Source of the DNA: JBAZGG01 sp041653015
Lineage (GTDB): Bacteria; Bacillota_I; Bacilli_A; RFN20; CAG-826
NCBI GenBank assembly: GCA_041653015.1
Contig: JBAZGG010000016.1
Coordinates: forward strand, 1-15,562
Reading direction: 5' to 3'
Length of the DNA stretch: 15,562 nucleotides
This document shows positions 7,043 to 14,914 of the stretch, piece after piece. Both the position numbers and the translations under genes were made by a program. Position 1 is the stretch's first letter, and each line of letters starts with the position of its first letter. A model generated the notes under the pieces. It did no database searches. It worked only from the letters and a program-made list of their open reading frames with translations, and had not been told where the DNA came from.

Positions 7043-8532
7043 AATTTCATCAATCTTTCAGTAAATCTATTAAAAGCCTTTCCGCCCTTGTCATCATTCT
7101 TAAACACAGCACAATTTCTCAAAATCTCAGCGCATGTTCTCGACATGTATTCAGCACCAGAAATACCATCTTTTTTCATCTTGTCAATCATCGAAACAAA
7201 CTCATTCATATCAGGATATTTTGCGATGCATTGAGCAAAAGATAATCGCCCAGAAGCGACATCTTCAGCTAGTTTTGCCTGTCGATATAGTCGAGCTGGC
7301 AAAATAAAAATGCCCATCACTTCGCTGATGCCGATGCCTTCTTTTTTTATAATATGATGTTCGGGATGAGCGTGGAAAATACCTTGCGGATATTTTTCAT
7401 CGCAGCGATTATTTCGCAGACAGATGTACATGCAGTAGGCACCTTCTTTTCTATTAGCCATTAACGTGACGCTGTTATGCTTCGCACCATCATCCGCGAT
7501 GATATCCACCATTTCATCAGAATAATCGCGCCAGAAATCGATTATTTTCATCGTTTGTGACAGAACAGAATCTTTATTTTCGCCTTTGACGAGAAGCACA
7601 TTAGAAAACCAATCGATAACCGATACTTCGGCATGGCGAGTTGATTCGGAAACTAAAATTTCTTTTTTCGGAGACTTAAAAAGTGGCGAATTAAACTTGC
7701 CACCTTGAAAGTGTTCATGGTTCAATATCGATCCACCGATAATAGGCAAATCAGAATTAGAAGTGATAAAGCAATCTGGGTAGTAATCTAAAAATGATAG
7801 CATGTGTCGAACGTTTTTTTCGCAGACGCACATCGGACGATGAATACCATCTATCACGATCATATGATATGGAAAATAAACGTAAGGAGAATATTGTAAG
7901 TGCCATATTTCATCATCGAGATTTAGTTCGATATCTCTTAAATTTTGTCTTGGCGGATACTCACCACCACCGATAAAGCCGACATTCTCATGGCAGAGAA
8001 CGCATGAAGGGAATCCTTCTGGTTTAGCATTCTTGACGAGCGCCTTTGCAATATCTTTGTTATTTTTTTCTGGTTTAGCTAAGTTGATAGAAGTGATAAT
8101 TTCTTTGCCATCAATGATAGTTCTGATCGTAATATTTCGTTCAACAAAAGTTTTTTTGATATAATCATTTTTTACGCTGAGATCGTATAGATAATCGAGT
8201 GCGAGATTCGGCGTGATATCGCAATATGCACTGAAGACTTCGTTAACGATTTTATTCGACGGAGTGAGAAGTCCCATCACACCAGTCACCAGCCGATTAG
8301 ATTCTTCTTCATTTAATTTTAGAACATCGCGTGAATAGTCATTTAAGGCATTAACAAAAATATCGGGAACGGGCAGTTGTGCAATCGCTTTTCTATCAAT
8401 GCTGCCATGAAATGATTCTTTAATTTGAAGAATGTCAAAAATCTGTTTTCGCTTTTCAGCCAGATCTTTTTTCTTCAAATCTAGGTTGATAATCGCGTAA
8501 TATAACAGTTCCTCGATTGTTCTTGCAATCAT
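7039..8532 (-). CDS. galT: UDP-glucose--hexose-1-phosphate uridylyltransferase, class II
   Basis: GalT swaps UMP between UDP-glucose and galactose-1-phosphate in the Leloir pathway. At 497 residues this is the class II form typical of Firmicutes, which differs from the 350-residue enterobacterial enzyme. Motifs seen are PSCVLCHENVGFIGG (175-189), PIIGGSILNHEHFQGG (263-278), the HAHPEHH run (387-393) in the catalytic region, and GISEVMGIFILPARL (401-415). It starts at an ATG at 8532 with GAGGA eight bases before it and a matching promoter at 8553-8580. It is the first gene of a run of five overlapping genes. No galK, galE or galM lies in the window, so the rest of the pathway must be elsewhere. 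Confidence 0.95.
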   Translation of the reverse strand: MIARTIEELLYYAIINLDLKKKDLAEKRKQIFDILQIKESFHGSIDRKAIAQLPVPDIFVNALNDYSRDVLKLNEEESNRLVTGVMGLLTPSNKIVNEVFSAYCDITPNLALDYLYDLSVKNDYIKKTFVERNITIRTIIDGKEIITSINLAKPEKNNKDIAKALVKNAKPEGFPSCVLCHENVGFIGGGEYPPRQNLRDIELNLDDEIWHLQYSPYVYFPYHMIVIDGIHRPMCVCEKNVRHMLSFLDYYPDCFITSNSDLPIIGGSILNHEHFQGGKFNSPLFKSPKKEILVSESTRHAEVSVIDWFSNVLLVKGENKDSVLSQTMKIIDFWRDYSDEMVDIIADDGAKHNSVTLMANRKEGAYCMYICLRNNRCDEKYPQGIFHAHPEHHIIKKEGIGISEVMGIFILPARLYRQAKLAEDVASGRLSFAQCIAKYPDMNEFVSMIDKMKKDGISGAEYMSRTCAEILRNCAVFKNDDKGGKAFNRFTERLMKL

Positions 8533-8552
8533 TGCTCATTCCTCAAAATCAT

Positions 8553-8580
8553 ATTATATATGAAGTCTAGTAATTGTTAA
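8553..8580 (-). promoter_or_regulatory. Promoter of the galT-malQ-rimO operon
   Basis: Minus-strand TTAACA (8580-8575), a 16-base spacer, then TATAAT (8558-8553). The predicted leader is about 15 bases and carries the GAGGA ribosome site. Overlapping gene ends downstream argue for a single transcript through rimO. Confidence 0.75.
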
Positions 8581-8628
8581 ACCATTATTGAGCAGCGATT
8601 AATCTATGCATTTTTGTGGCGCCTTTTC

Positions 8629-8655
8629 TTTTTCAATAACAAGATTGAAAAGGGC
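8629..8655. repeat. Inverted repeat between divergent galT and lipoprotein promoters
   Basis: The arms TTTTCAAT (8630-8637) and ATTGAAAA (8644-8651) surround AACAAG. The upstream GCCTTTTC and the downstream GAAAAGGGC can form a competing pairing. By the promoters proposed here neither transcript includes it, so it is more likely a protein-binding site than a terminator. It covers the -35 of the plus-strand promoter. Confidence 0.4.
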
Positions 8656-8673
8656 AATATTTTCAAGTAGTAT
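8645..8673 (+). promoter_or_regulatory. Candidate promoter of the interrupted lipoprotein gene
   Basis: TTGAAA (8645-8650), exactly 17 bases, then TAGTAT (8668-8673), 38 bases before the ATG. It overlaps one arm of an inverted repeat, which may be an operator. An intact promoter before a broken gene suggests the break is recent. Confidence 0.45.
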
Positions 8674-8711
8674 GTTGTAAAGAGATATCATCGCTCTTCG
8701 GAACACAAATC

Positions 8712-9593
8712 ATGAAAACAAAAACGCTCATTCTTCTGCCATTATTAACGGTATTATTAGCTTCTTGTGGAGAGGTGAAATGGAGTTGGTGGGAGACCGC
8801 GAATGTCGATATCACAAAAGGTATCTTATTGAACGATGCCCAATCGGCCATCATCAGTTCGTCAACGCGATATGATCGAGCTCTCAGCAAAAAAGTTGGC
8901 TTTATCAGCAATTCATATTTAAAGAATTATTTGGGTCAATTTGCAACCGAATGGGATAAGAATGTTTCGATTTCAAACGTCGTCATGTCTTCAAAATATG
9001 ATAACGACGTCGTCATCGTCAATAACACATATACAAAAGAGGAACTATATCCTAACGCCAAACAATACGCTAATACGACGACTGACACATATTACGTCGC
9101 CTATGAAAGCAAGGACATCGATGTTAAAACATTCGTGGACAACGGCTATGGTGAAAAGACCGGCACCTAGAGGTTGATAAGCTATACGAACGAAGATACA
9201 TACAAAAAATCGCTATCTATCGGATCAACGATTGGTCTAGATAAAATTAACTGGTTCCACGCCACATATGGCATGGCCGATAACGGATCTATCATCATCG
9301 AAGAAACGTATGTGGAACAAGGATCGATATCAGTTACCATGACAGGTCAATCCAACATCGTAACGACGAAGAACACCTATAACAAATATCGATTTGTGGA
9401 AGGCGAAGAGAATGGTTTATCAGTATGGACGATGGATTACATATACGAAAAAGTCGAATTAAAAGTCGCCAATGACGTTTTCAATGTTGCCCTCACTTCT
9501 CCATTTTTGCTTGAGAAATCCGAAAGGGTGACAACATATGGATTTGTTTCCAACGGAATCTATGACACTTCAAATGTTCCTGTTATCGAATAG
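8712..9593 (+). pseudogene. Lipoprotein gene interrupted by an in-frame amber codon
   Basis: The reading frame from the ATG at 8712 encodes a lipoprotein signal (MKTKTLILLPLLTVLLASC, lipid Cys19) and continues to 9593, but codon 153 is TAG (9168-9170). After the stop the same frame is open for 140 more codons with the same composition, and no shift of frame is needed. Read through, the product would be 293 residues, close to the 295-residue lipoprotein ending at 11758. Both end in a similar SNGxYDxxxxP tail, so they are probably paralogues. The second half could in principle begin at a TTG at 9174 but has no ribosome site. Other genes here end in TAG, so amber reassignment is unlikely. A nonsense mutation is the simplest reading; sequencing error or readthrough remain possible. 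Function unknown; outer membrane-face location expected. Confidence 0.75.
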
Positions 9594-9604
9594 AGATAAA
9601 TTTA

Positions 9605-10216
9605 ATGAATGATCAAATATCAAAAGTAAATGAGCCGCAAGTCAAGGCTTTGTCTTTGATTAATTTCAGTTTGTCCATCACCTTAATCATTCTTGGATTG
9701 ATCATGTTTTTATTCCCGTTCATGGGTGCCATACCCACTTTAGGATTATTTGCGAGTGGACTTTTCATCTATGCTGTATTCTTCATCATTAAATACATGA
9801 TTAAAAAAGATAACTGGTTTCTTATTAAAGGATGCGCTTCAATCATTCTATGCTGTCTTACATTGATTTCTATTTTTCTCGATTCTGCACTATTTGCGAG
9901 TGGCGGAACGCTTTATCCATTTTTAAAATATAGCAGCACCATTCTTTTCTGGCTCTTATTCGCTGTCGGATTTTGGACTTTGTTCTATGGAATATTTCAA
10001 CTTGTTATGGTATCGAATATTCGCAAGAGCATGAACTTTAAAAAAACGAAGATTACTTTTGGGGTAATTACGATAGGTCTAGGTGCAATGATGATCACCC
10101 TTCCAACATATGGCAATTATTTTACAGTTATGTATGCTCTTGCCGCTTACATAATCCTGATCGGCGTTATCTCTCTGCTCAGCTTTCTACAGCAGAGGAG
10201 CAAAAATTCTAAGTAA
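9605..10216 (+). CDS. HdeD-like (DUF308) membrane protein
   Basis: A 203-residue protein with six hydrophobic helices, at roughly 17-38, 42-62, 73-91, 105-134, 148-166 and 172-192. The repeated pattern of a helix ending in a proline-glycine stretch (ILGLIMFLFPFMG, TIGLGAMMITLPTYG) is typical of HdeD/DUF308 proteins, which are built from paired helices with this motif. HdeD is linked to acid resistance in Escherichia coli, but the role in Gram-positive bacteria is unknown. The gene starts 11 bases after the interrupted lipoprotein gene, so they probably share a transcript. Its last 30 bases overlap the convergent cardiolipin synthase gene, so the two transcripts are antisense at their ends. 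The family call is moderate. Confidence 0.6.
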   Translation: MNDQISKVNEPQVKALSLINFSLSITLIILGLIMFLFPFMGAIPTLGLFASGLFIYAVFFIIKYMIKKDNWFLIKGCASIILCCLTLISIFLDSALFASGGTLYPFLKYSSTILFWLLFAVGFWTLFYGIFQLVMVSNIRKSMNFKKTKITFGVITIGLGAMMITLPTYGNYFTVMYALAAYIILIGVISLLSFLQQRSKNSK

Positions 10217-11749
10217 TGCCCACCAGAAACGACGAAATATCGTGACACTTTTAAAGAACTCAGGTGTAATTTCTTGAGATTTATCGAGCGTTTTTAAAAA
10301 ATCATTCTTCATGTCTTTTAAGCAGGAGCATCGATATAGGAAGGTTCCACATTCAAGGTGAAGGTAAAGGCTTCGATAGTCCATGTTGATCGTGCCAACC
10401 GTTCCATAGATATCGTCGACCACAAACATTTTAGCGTGAACAAATCCTGGAGTGTATTCAAAGATTCTCACTCCCGCTTCCATCAAAGATTTGTAATATG
10501 AACGCGTGACATTAAAAATAGTTTTCTTATCTGGTATGTGAGGCATTATAATAATGACTTCAACGCCGGATTTTGCAGCCTGTCGAAGAGAATTTTCAAG
10601 CTCTGAATCGATGATCAGATACGGTGTCATTATATAAATATATCTCTTCGCTTTTTGAATCAGATTTAAATAAACTTGTTCACCGACCGCTTCATAGTTA
10701 AATGGAATATCGCCATAGGGTTGAACATAACCATCGCTTTTAATATTACTCAGGATATCCGCTCCATACATCTGAGGGAGATACTGATCAAAATTTTGAA
10801 TGACTTCCCCTGTTGAACCGCACCAATTGGATAAGAACATCATCGTCAAGCCATAGACAGCTTGTCCTTTAATCATGATCGAGTTATCTTTCCAGTGGCC
10901 AAAGCGGACAATCTTGTTGATGTATTCATCGGCGAGATTGATTCCACCAGTAAATCCAGTATGACCATCAATGACTATAATTTTGCGGTGATCTCGGTTG
11001 TTGAGTTTCACGTTCACAATCGGCTTAAAACGATTGAAAGGATGACATTTGATCCCCAGCTTTCTGAGCTTTAGATAATAATTGCTTGGCAGAGTTGAAA
11101 TCGATCCCAAATCATCATACATGACGCGAACATCGACACCTTCCGACACTTTTTGAACGAGTATATCTAATATTGATGGCCAAAAAATTCCATTTTTATC
11201 GATTATAAAATATTCGAGAAAGATATAGTGCTCAGCTTTTTTCAACTCTTCGAGCATCACAGGAAAAGCATCATCACCTAAAGGATAATATTGAACCTCG
11301 CTGTGCGAATATAGAGCTGATCCGGATTCTTCGGTGATATAGTTGCTCATCAGAAGAGCGTCCGGATTAGTTGATGATATCTCATCGATGACATCCTTGG
11401 AAGTTGTAATTCGATTCAACGCTTTCTTTATCGGCAGCATTTTGCGTATTTGCCGCTTTGTGAACTTTTTATTTGCGAACATGATATAAAAAATTGATCC
11501 TAACATGCCAAAAATCCCTACGACGACGAGCCATGCAATCTTATAAGCATTATTCGACTTAGAGTTAACAATAATTGTTAAAACGATCAGACGAACGGCT
11601 AAATCAGCAACGAAGAGAACGATCGGAAACTCAGTTTCGAGAATATAATCGAGATAGACGAGCAATAAAACGATTGAAATCAACAATATCAGAATGAAAA
11701 AACATGTCCAAAACATTCGTCCAAATAAAAGTTTTAAAAGTTTTTTCAT
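10187..11749 (-). CDS. cls: Cardiolipin synthase
   Basis: This phospholipase-D-superfamily enzyme joins two phosphatidylglycerols into cardiolipin and glycerol at the membrane. The 520-residue protein has N-terminal hydrophobic segments at about 12-33, 42-61 and 71-92, followed by two HxKxxxxD active-site motifs: His254/Lys256/Asp261 (DHRKIIVIDGHTGFTGGIN) and His438/Lys440/Asp445 (HAKMFVVDDIYGTVGTIN). Both catalytic pairs are intact and the length is typical of the ClsA-type family. It starts 8 bases after the upstream lipoprotein gene, with GGAG inside that gene's end as ribosome site, so the two form an operon. Its 3' end overlaps the convergent HdeD-like gene. Confidence 0.93.
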   Translation of the reverse strand: MKKLLKLLFGRMFWTCFFILILLISIVLLLVYLDYILETEFPIVLFVADLAVRLIVLTIIVNSKSNNAYKIAWLVVVGIFGMLGSIFYIMFANKKFTKRQIRKMLPIKKALNRITTSKDVIDEISSTNPDALLMSNYITEESGSALYSHSEVQYYPLGDDAFPVMLEELKKAEHYIFLEYFIIDKNGIFWPSILDILVQKVSEGVDVRVMYDDLGSISTLPSNYYLKLRKLGIKCHPFNRFKPIVNVKLNNRDHRKIIVIDGHTGFTGGINLADEYINKIVRFGHWKDNSIMIKGQAVYGLTMMFLSNWCGSTGEVIQNFDQYLPQMYGADILSNIKSDGYVQPYGDIPFNYEAVGEQVYLNLIQKAKRYIYIMTPYLIIDSELENSLRQAAKSGVEVIIIMPHIPDKKTIFNVTRSYYKSLMEAGVRIFEYTPGFVHAKMFVVDDIYGTVGTINMDYRSLYLHLECGTFLYRCSCLKDMKNDFLKTLDKSQEITPEFFKSVTIFRRFWWALLRIFAPLL

Positions 11750-11757
11750 TTAAAAAT

Positions 11758-12645
11758 CTACTCCGACGTCGCTTCAGGAATAATATTTTTGTCGTATTTC
11801 CCATTTGATGTCGTCGAATAGCTAGAAGATTGTGTCAGAAACTCAGTCGTCAAATCGACTATACCATCAGAATTTGTGTCCACAACCACTTTGCGCGAGA
11901 TGCGAACTTGTTTTAAGAATGAATCTTTATAAAAATATTCGGTGACATTGATTTCACTTCCGGCATATATCGTTCCATTATATGTAAAATTCTTTGATGT
12001 CAAAGCTTGTTTTCTAGCATATATCGTCCCATCATCAAGTTTTCCCGCAAGCGAAAAATCAGAAGCTGAGACAAGGGCTGGAACTTCTCTTGCGATACCT
12101 AGATAGAAAAAGCTTTCATATGTCGATACATTGTAATCAGCTATTTTCTCAAAATAGATATTGTTAACTGCATCTCGCAGATATTGAGATGTCAAATTGA
12201 TATCGACTAAGTCACTCCAAAGATAGGTAATTTGCAAGTCGCCTCTTTCCGAGTGAAGATTCATCTCATCTCGATAATCCGCGTTGCCGCTATACTCAGT
12301 ATAAATAACATCGTTGATATATCGCTTTTGCGAAACATTGACGACGCGCTTTTCATTTTTGTCGACAGCATCGCCAACTTTTGTCGAGTGAATGACATCT
12401 TGGCGATAAGTATCGTCGACTTGCATCACTTTTGAATCAAAATCCCTCGCTGCTTCAATCGTCATTGATAACTCATTGAAACCGACGCCGGAGACGAGCG
12501 TGGATCGCATCGCTTCCTCATCCGTGGGATCAATTTCGTCTTCATCGTAAGTTGAATCACCACCAAATGGAATAGCATTCGAGTTATTTGAACACGAGCA
12601 TAAAACAAGACATAAAATTGGAATGATCAGCAAGTTCTTTTTCAT
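11758..12645 (-). CDS. Lipoprotein of unknown function
   Basis: A 295-residue secreted lipoprotein: MKKNLLIIPILCLVLCSC gives the lipid anchor at Cys18, followed by an acidic linker to about 45. The mature part alternates charged and beta-strand-like stretches, with a region FTYNGTIYAGSEINVTEYFY (around 220-240) that looks like antiparallel strands. I recognise no enzyme family. The C-terminal SNGKYDKNIIPE resembles SNGIYDTSNVPVIE of the broken lipoprotein ending at 9593, and lengths agree, so the two are likely members of a lineage-specific family. The ribosome site is GAGG 8-10 bases before the ATG. It lies 56 bases after the anchored protein gene and 8 bases before cls, suggesting a role near the membrane or lipid assembly. 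Confidence 0.8.
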   Translation of the reverse strand: MKKNLLIIPILCLVLCSCSNNSNAIPFGGDSTYDEDEIDPTDEEAMRSTLVSGVGFNELSMTIEAARDFDSKVMQVDDTYRQDVIHSTKVGDAVDKNEKRVVNVSQKRYINDVIYTEYSGNADYRDEMNLHSERGDLQITYLWSDLVDINLTSQYLRDAVNNIYFEKIADYNVSTYESFFYLGIAREVPALVSASDFSLAGKLDDGTIYARKQALTSKNFTYNGTIYAGSEINVTEYFYKDSFLKQVRISRKVVVDTNSDGIVDLTTEFLTQSSSYSTTSNGKYDKNIIPEATSE

Positions 12646-12682
12646 AAAACGACCTCAATTGATATAATACAATAATAAACGA

Positions 12683-12701
12683 ATATTTGAAAATCAAATA
12701 T
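12683..12701 (-). repeat. AT-rich hairpin after the anchored-protein gene
   Basis: The arms ATATTTGA and TCAAATAT form a perfect 8-bp stem with a 3-base loop, immediately after the TAG stop at 12702. On the minus strand it is followed by TTCGTTTATTATT, not a solid T run, so it would be a weak terminator or an mRNA-stabilising hairpin. TTCAAA in it could also serve as a -35 for the downstream lipoprotein gene. Confidence 0.35.
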
Positions 12702-13277
12702 CTATCGAAGATTATAAACGGCGATTCTTGAAATAGTTATCTGTGCACACGAACCGTCAGAGATGACATAATTTTCATATGCAATTTTGATATATGAGAT
12801 GTTGCGGTGATAGTAACTCGATTGATATGTATAAGTCTTTGAAGAGTCTATAGGTGTTAGATATCCGGATTCTAAAAGAACATCGTCGTTTGAATAAAAT
12901 TCGAGCTTCAAATCGTCAATGCTAGGATTTTCTGTCTCAAAAGTTAGCTTATCAATCGAAGAGATTTCTATTTCGACATATTTATAAAAGCGATTGGCGA
13001 AATTAGTATTTGTGGTCGTAACGCCTTGACCGAGATCATCAAAAATTAATCCATGCGACGAAATCGATGGATTATTTTGAGACGACCATCCATCTGGCAG
13101 ATTCCCATTTGCAAAGTCGGCCTCAGTGGCCAATGTGAGCTTTGCAGGATCAAAACCTTCATTGCGAATGCCTTGATTAGGCAATACATCATGGCATAAA
13201 AAGACGATGAGATATGTGACAGAAAAGATCGCGCCCACCGAAACAAGAGATAGATAGAATTTCGTTTTTCTTTTCAT
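12702..13277 (-). CDS. Membrane-anchored extracellular protein of unknown function
   Basis: The 191-residue protein has a basic N-terminus (MKRKTK) and one hydrophobic segment at about 8-30 that ends without a clear cleavage site or lipobox. It is probably a type II membrane anchor. The outside part (about 35-191) is rich in Asn, Ser, Thr, Tyr and Asp, with alternating short strands and a final AQITISRIAVYNLR. This resembles a jelly-roll or carbohydrate-binding-type beta sandwich, but no family is recognised with confidence. There is no catalytic motif. The ribosome site is weak (TGGTCTCGT before the ATG at 13277). It is divergent from the TetR gene and first in the run leading to the lipoprotein and cls, so it may be controlled by that regulator. 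Confidence 0.7.
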   Translation of the reverse strand: MKRKTKFYLSLVSVGAIFSVTYLIVFLCHDVLPNQGIRNEGFDPAKLTLATEADFANGNLPDGWSSQNNPSISSHGLIFDDLGQGVTTTNTNFANRFYKYVEIEISSIDKLTFETENPSIDDLKLEFYSNDDVLLESGYLTPIDSSKTYTYQSSYYHRNISYIKIAYENYVISDGSCAQITISRIAVYNLR

Positions 13278-13323
13278 ACGAGACCATTTTCGCTTTTTAC
13301 TATTTTATCAAGAATAAAATAAA

Positions 13324-13341
13324 ACCGCTACAAAACGCGGT
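13324..13341. promoter_or_regulatory. Candidate TetR operator palindrome
   Basis: ACCGC-8 nt-GCGGT is the only GC-rich symmetric element in the 158-base gap between the divergent TetR and anchored-protein genes. TetR repressors usually bind such sites next to their own gene. A weak hairpin terminator followed by TTTATTTT on the minus strand is an alternative reading. The remainder of the gap is AT-rich. Confidence 0.35.
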
Positions 13342-13382
13342 AAAAAATTAAAATAGCCAAGAAGAAATTTTTATTCCAATCC

Positions 13383-13391
13383 TGCTAAAAT
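13383..13391 (+). promoter_or_regulatory. Extended -10 promoter element of the TetR gene
   Basis: TGCTAAAAT fits the TGn-TATAAT extended -10 form and lies 44 bases before the GTG start. No clear -35 is present. An AT-rich leader with the small palindrome TAATATTA follows. Confidence 0.4.
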
Positions 13392-13435
13392 ATGTTAATA
13401 TTATGTCAAGAACACCAATATAACGGATGTGAAAT

Positions 13436-13987
13436 GTGACAGAATTTGAATCATCAGATAACAAAAGAAATTCAAAGTACGATATATGCTTTGCTCTATT
13501 TTTGCTCGCCAAAAAAGAGAAATATAATGAGATAAGCGTCGGCGATATAGCCACAAGAGCTGGTGTATCTCGCATGACATTCTACCGTCATTTCACCTGC
13601 AAAGAGGATGTCTTTAGTTTTTATGCTGATGAAGTATTCGCTGATTTTATCAGTGTGATCGGAGAAATGAAAAAGAGTAGCGTGGAAGATTTTCTTGTCG
13701 CTTTGTTCAATTTTCTAGCTAATCACAAAGAGTCATTGCAAATACTTATCGAAACAAAGCAATATCCTATTATGCTCGATAAATACGAACAATACATAAA
13801 TTATCTATACCGACGAATTGCCTTTCAAGATTCGAAATATAAGATTCTTGATAAATATACAGTTTCATTTGTTTCGGGCGGAATTTATAATGCCGTGTAC
13901 AAATGGGTTAAAAACAATTGCAACGACGAACCTGACCAAATCGCACACCAACTAAGTGAAGTTCTGAATGACTTTTCTAATCGCTAG
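13436..13987 (+). CDS. TetR/AcrR-family transcriptional regulator
   Basis: A 183-residue one-domain-pair regulator. Residues about 12-60 form the TetR DNA-binding fold, with the helix-turn-helix VGDIATRAGVSRMTFYRHF (35-53), a near-consensus match. The rest is helical, and VSFVSGGIYNAVYKWVKNNC near 145-164 matches the C-terminal domain found in DhaS-like Firmicute TetR proteins. Ligand unknown. It starts at GTG with GGATG as likely ribosome site. It is transcribed away from the anchored protein/lipoprotein/cls genes; a divergent TetR commonly represses the neighbouring operon, so control of envelope genes is a reasonable inference. Its last 11 bases overlap the convergent PLC-like gene. Confidence 0.9.
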   Translation: MTEFESSDNKRNSKYDICFALFLLAKKEKYNEISVGDIATRAGVSRMTFYRHFTCKEDVFSFYADEVFADFISVIGEMKKSSVEDFLVALFNFLANHKESLQILIETKQYPIMLDKYEQYINYLYRRIAFQDSKYKILDKYTVSFVSGGIYNAVYKWVKNNCNDEPDQIAHQLSEVLNDFSNR

Positions 13988-14912
13988 AAATCCAACACAA
14001 AGTAAAATATTTCATCTGCTCGCCATTGGGTATTCCATCATGGTTAATATTGTGAACAAATTCGCATATCTCTTTCGAAATATTCTCACCAGATTGCGCT
14101 TTATTTAATAATTTTTTAATATAATCGAGTTCGTTCGAGGCCTTAAAAACAAGCTCATCAAAAGACTCGTTTCTTCTCGAATTGTCTAAAACATTTCCCC
14201 AAGTCGTTTTTTTATTGTTCATGATATCGATGTAATCATACTTTTTAATGCTCAATGGCATCGACATACAATTGGCAACAGTCTTCTTTTTGAAAGCATT
14301 CAAAAAAGCTTTCTTGATACCTAGCGGAGAATATAGAATCCCTAGGACAGTTCTCATATCGCGATATGCCAAAGAATATGTCAGTTCTGTCAATCCTTGA
14401 TAATTCATCTGTATGGACAATGCATAAAACATCTTTGAAATTTCATCAACCCATCGTTTTGGACAAGCGATGGATCTTTTTGGATTTTGAAATGTTTCCA
14501 TCTTTCTTGCGTAAGCTACGTCAAGAATCGTCTCAAAAGCGACGTGAGACAGCAAATAATCTTTTGCCCTGCTCTCATCAGTTGAAAACCCTGTTCGATA
14601 AAAGACATAAGGATGGACATTGCGGTCGAGAACATAATGAGCAAACAAACCTTCGAGATAAGCAAAAAGTATTTCCTTATCATCGCTTTTTTGAGCATAA
14701 TCCACTAAAAATGAATAAGCGGGGCCAATATCCATGTGATGAAGTTTGCTACCGAAGCCCTGCAATATCTTTTTATCGCTTCTCTTTTTATGTGCATTGC
14801 CATAAAAGAAGAAAACATCCGGTCCTTGACCACCTAAATACCTCGCTTTAGAAAAGGTATCGCGCGCAGTATTATTTCTTACAAAAGTGTAATGTGTCAA
14901 TGAAGCTGGCAT
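13977..14912 (-). CDS. Zinc-dependent phospholipase C-fold protein, no signal peptide
   Basis: The 311-residue protein belongs to the zinc-dependent phospholipase C superfamily. Candidate metal ligands appear in the family order: His7 (MPASLTHY), Asp32 (GPDVFFFYG), His58 (LHHM), His92 and Asp96 (AHYVLD), His100 (VHPY), then His123 and Glu127 (SHVAFE). This follows the pattern of Bacillus cereus PLC, except that the N-terminal Trp ligand is absent. No signal peptide or membrane segment is visible, so the protein is probably cytoplasmic, unlike secreted phospholipases. Such proteins are common and mostly uncharacterised in Firmicutes. The ATG at 14912 is preferred because MPASLTHY is the usual family start; a TTG at 14918 also exists. 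It begins 2 bases after the MFS stop, so they share an operon. True substrate unknown. Confidence 0.75.
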   Translation of the reverse strand: MPASLTHYTFVRNNTARDTFSKARYLGGQGPDVFFFYGNAHKKRSDKKILQGFGSKLHHMDIGPAYSFLVDYAQKSDDKEILFAYLEGLFAHYVLDRNVHPYVFYRTGFSTDESRAKDYLLSHVAFETILDVAYARKMETFQNPKRSIACPKRWVDEISKMFYALSIQMNYQGLTELTYSLAYRDMRTVLGILYSPLGIKKAFLNAFKKKTVANCMSMPLSIKKYDYIDIMNNKKTTWGNVLDNSRRNESFDELVFKASNELDYIKKLLNKAQSGENISKEICEFVHNINHDGIPNGEQMKYFTLCWISSD

Positions 14913-14914
14913 AA

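Noticed and set aside
8663..8911. Minus-strand reading frame opposite the lipoprotein start
   Set aside because: It lies across a promoter and signal peptide region of a gene on the other strand, with no family resemblance or ribosome site.
9168..9170. Genome-wide reassignment of TAG, or a pyrrolysine codon
   Set aside because: TAG ends malQ, the YwaF-like gene, the anchored-protein gene and the TetR gene in this window, so it works as a normal stop.
13324..13358. ACCGC/GCGGT hairpin as a true terminator
   Set aside because: The stem is only 5 bp and no gene on either strand ends just before it; an operator between divergent genes fits better.
14366..14851. 161-codon plus-strand frame opposite the PLC-like gene
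   Set aside because: It is antisense to a well-supported gene, has a composition unlike a real protein, and no ribosome site.
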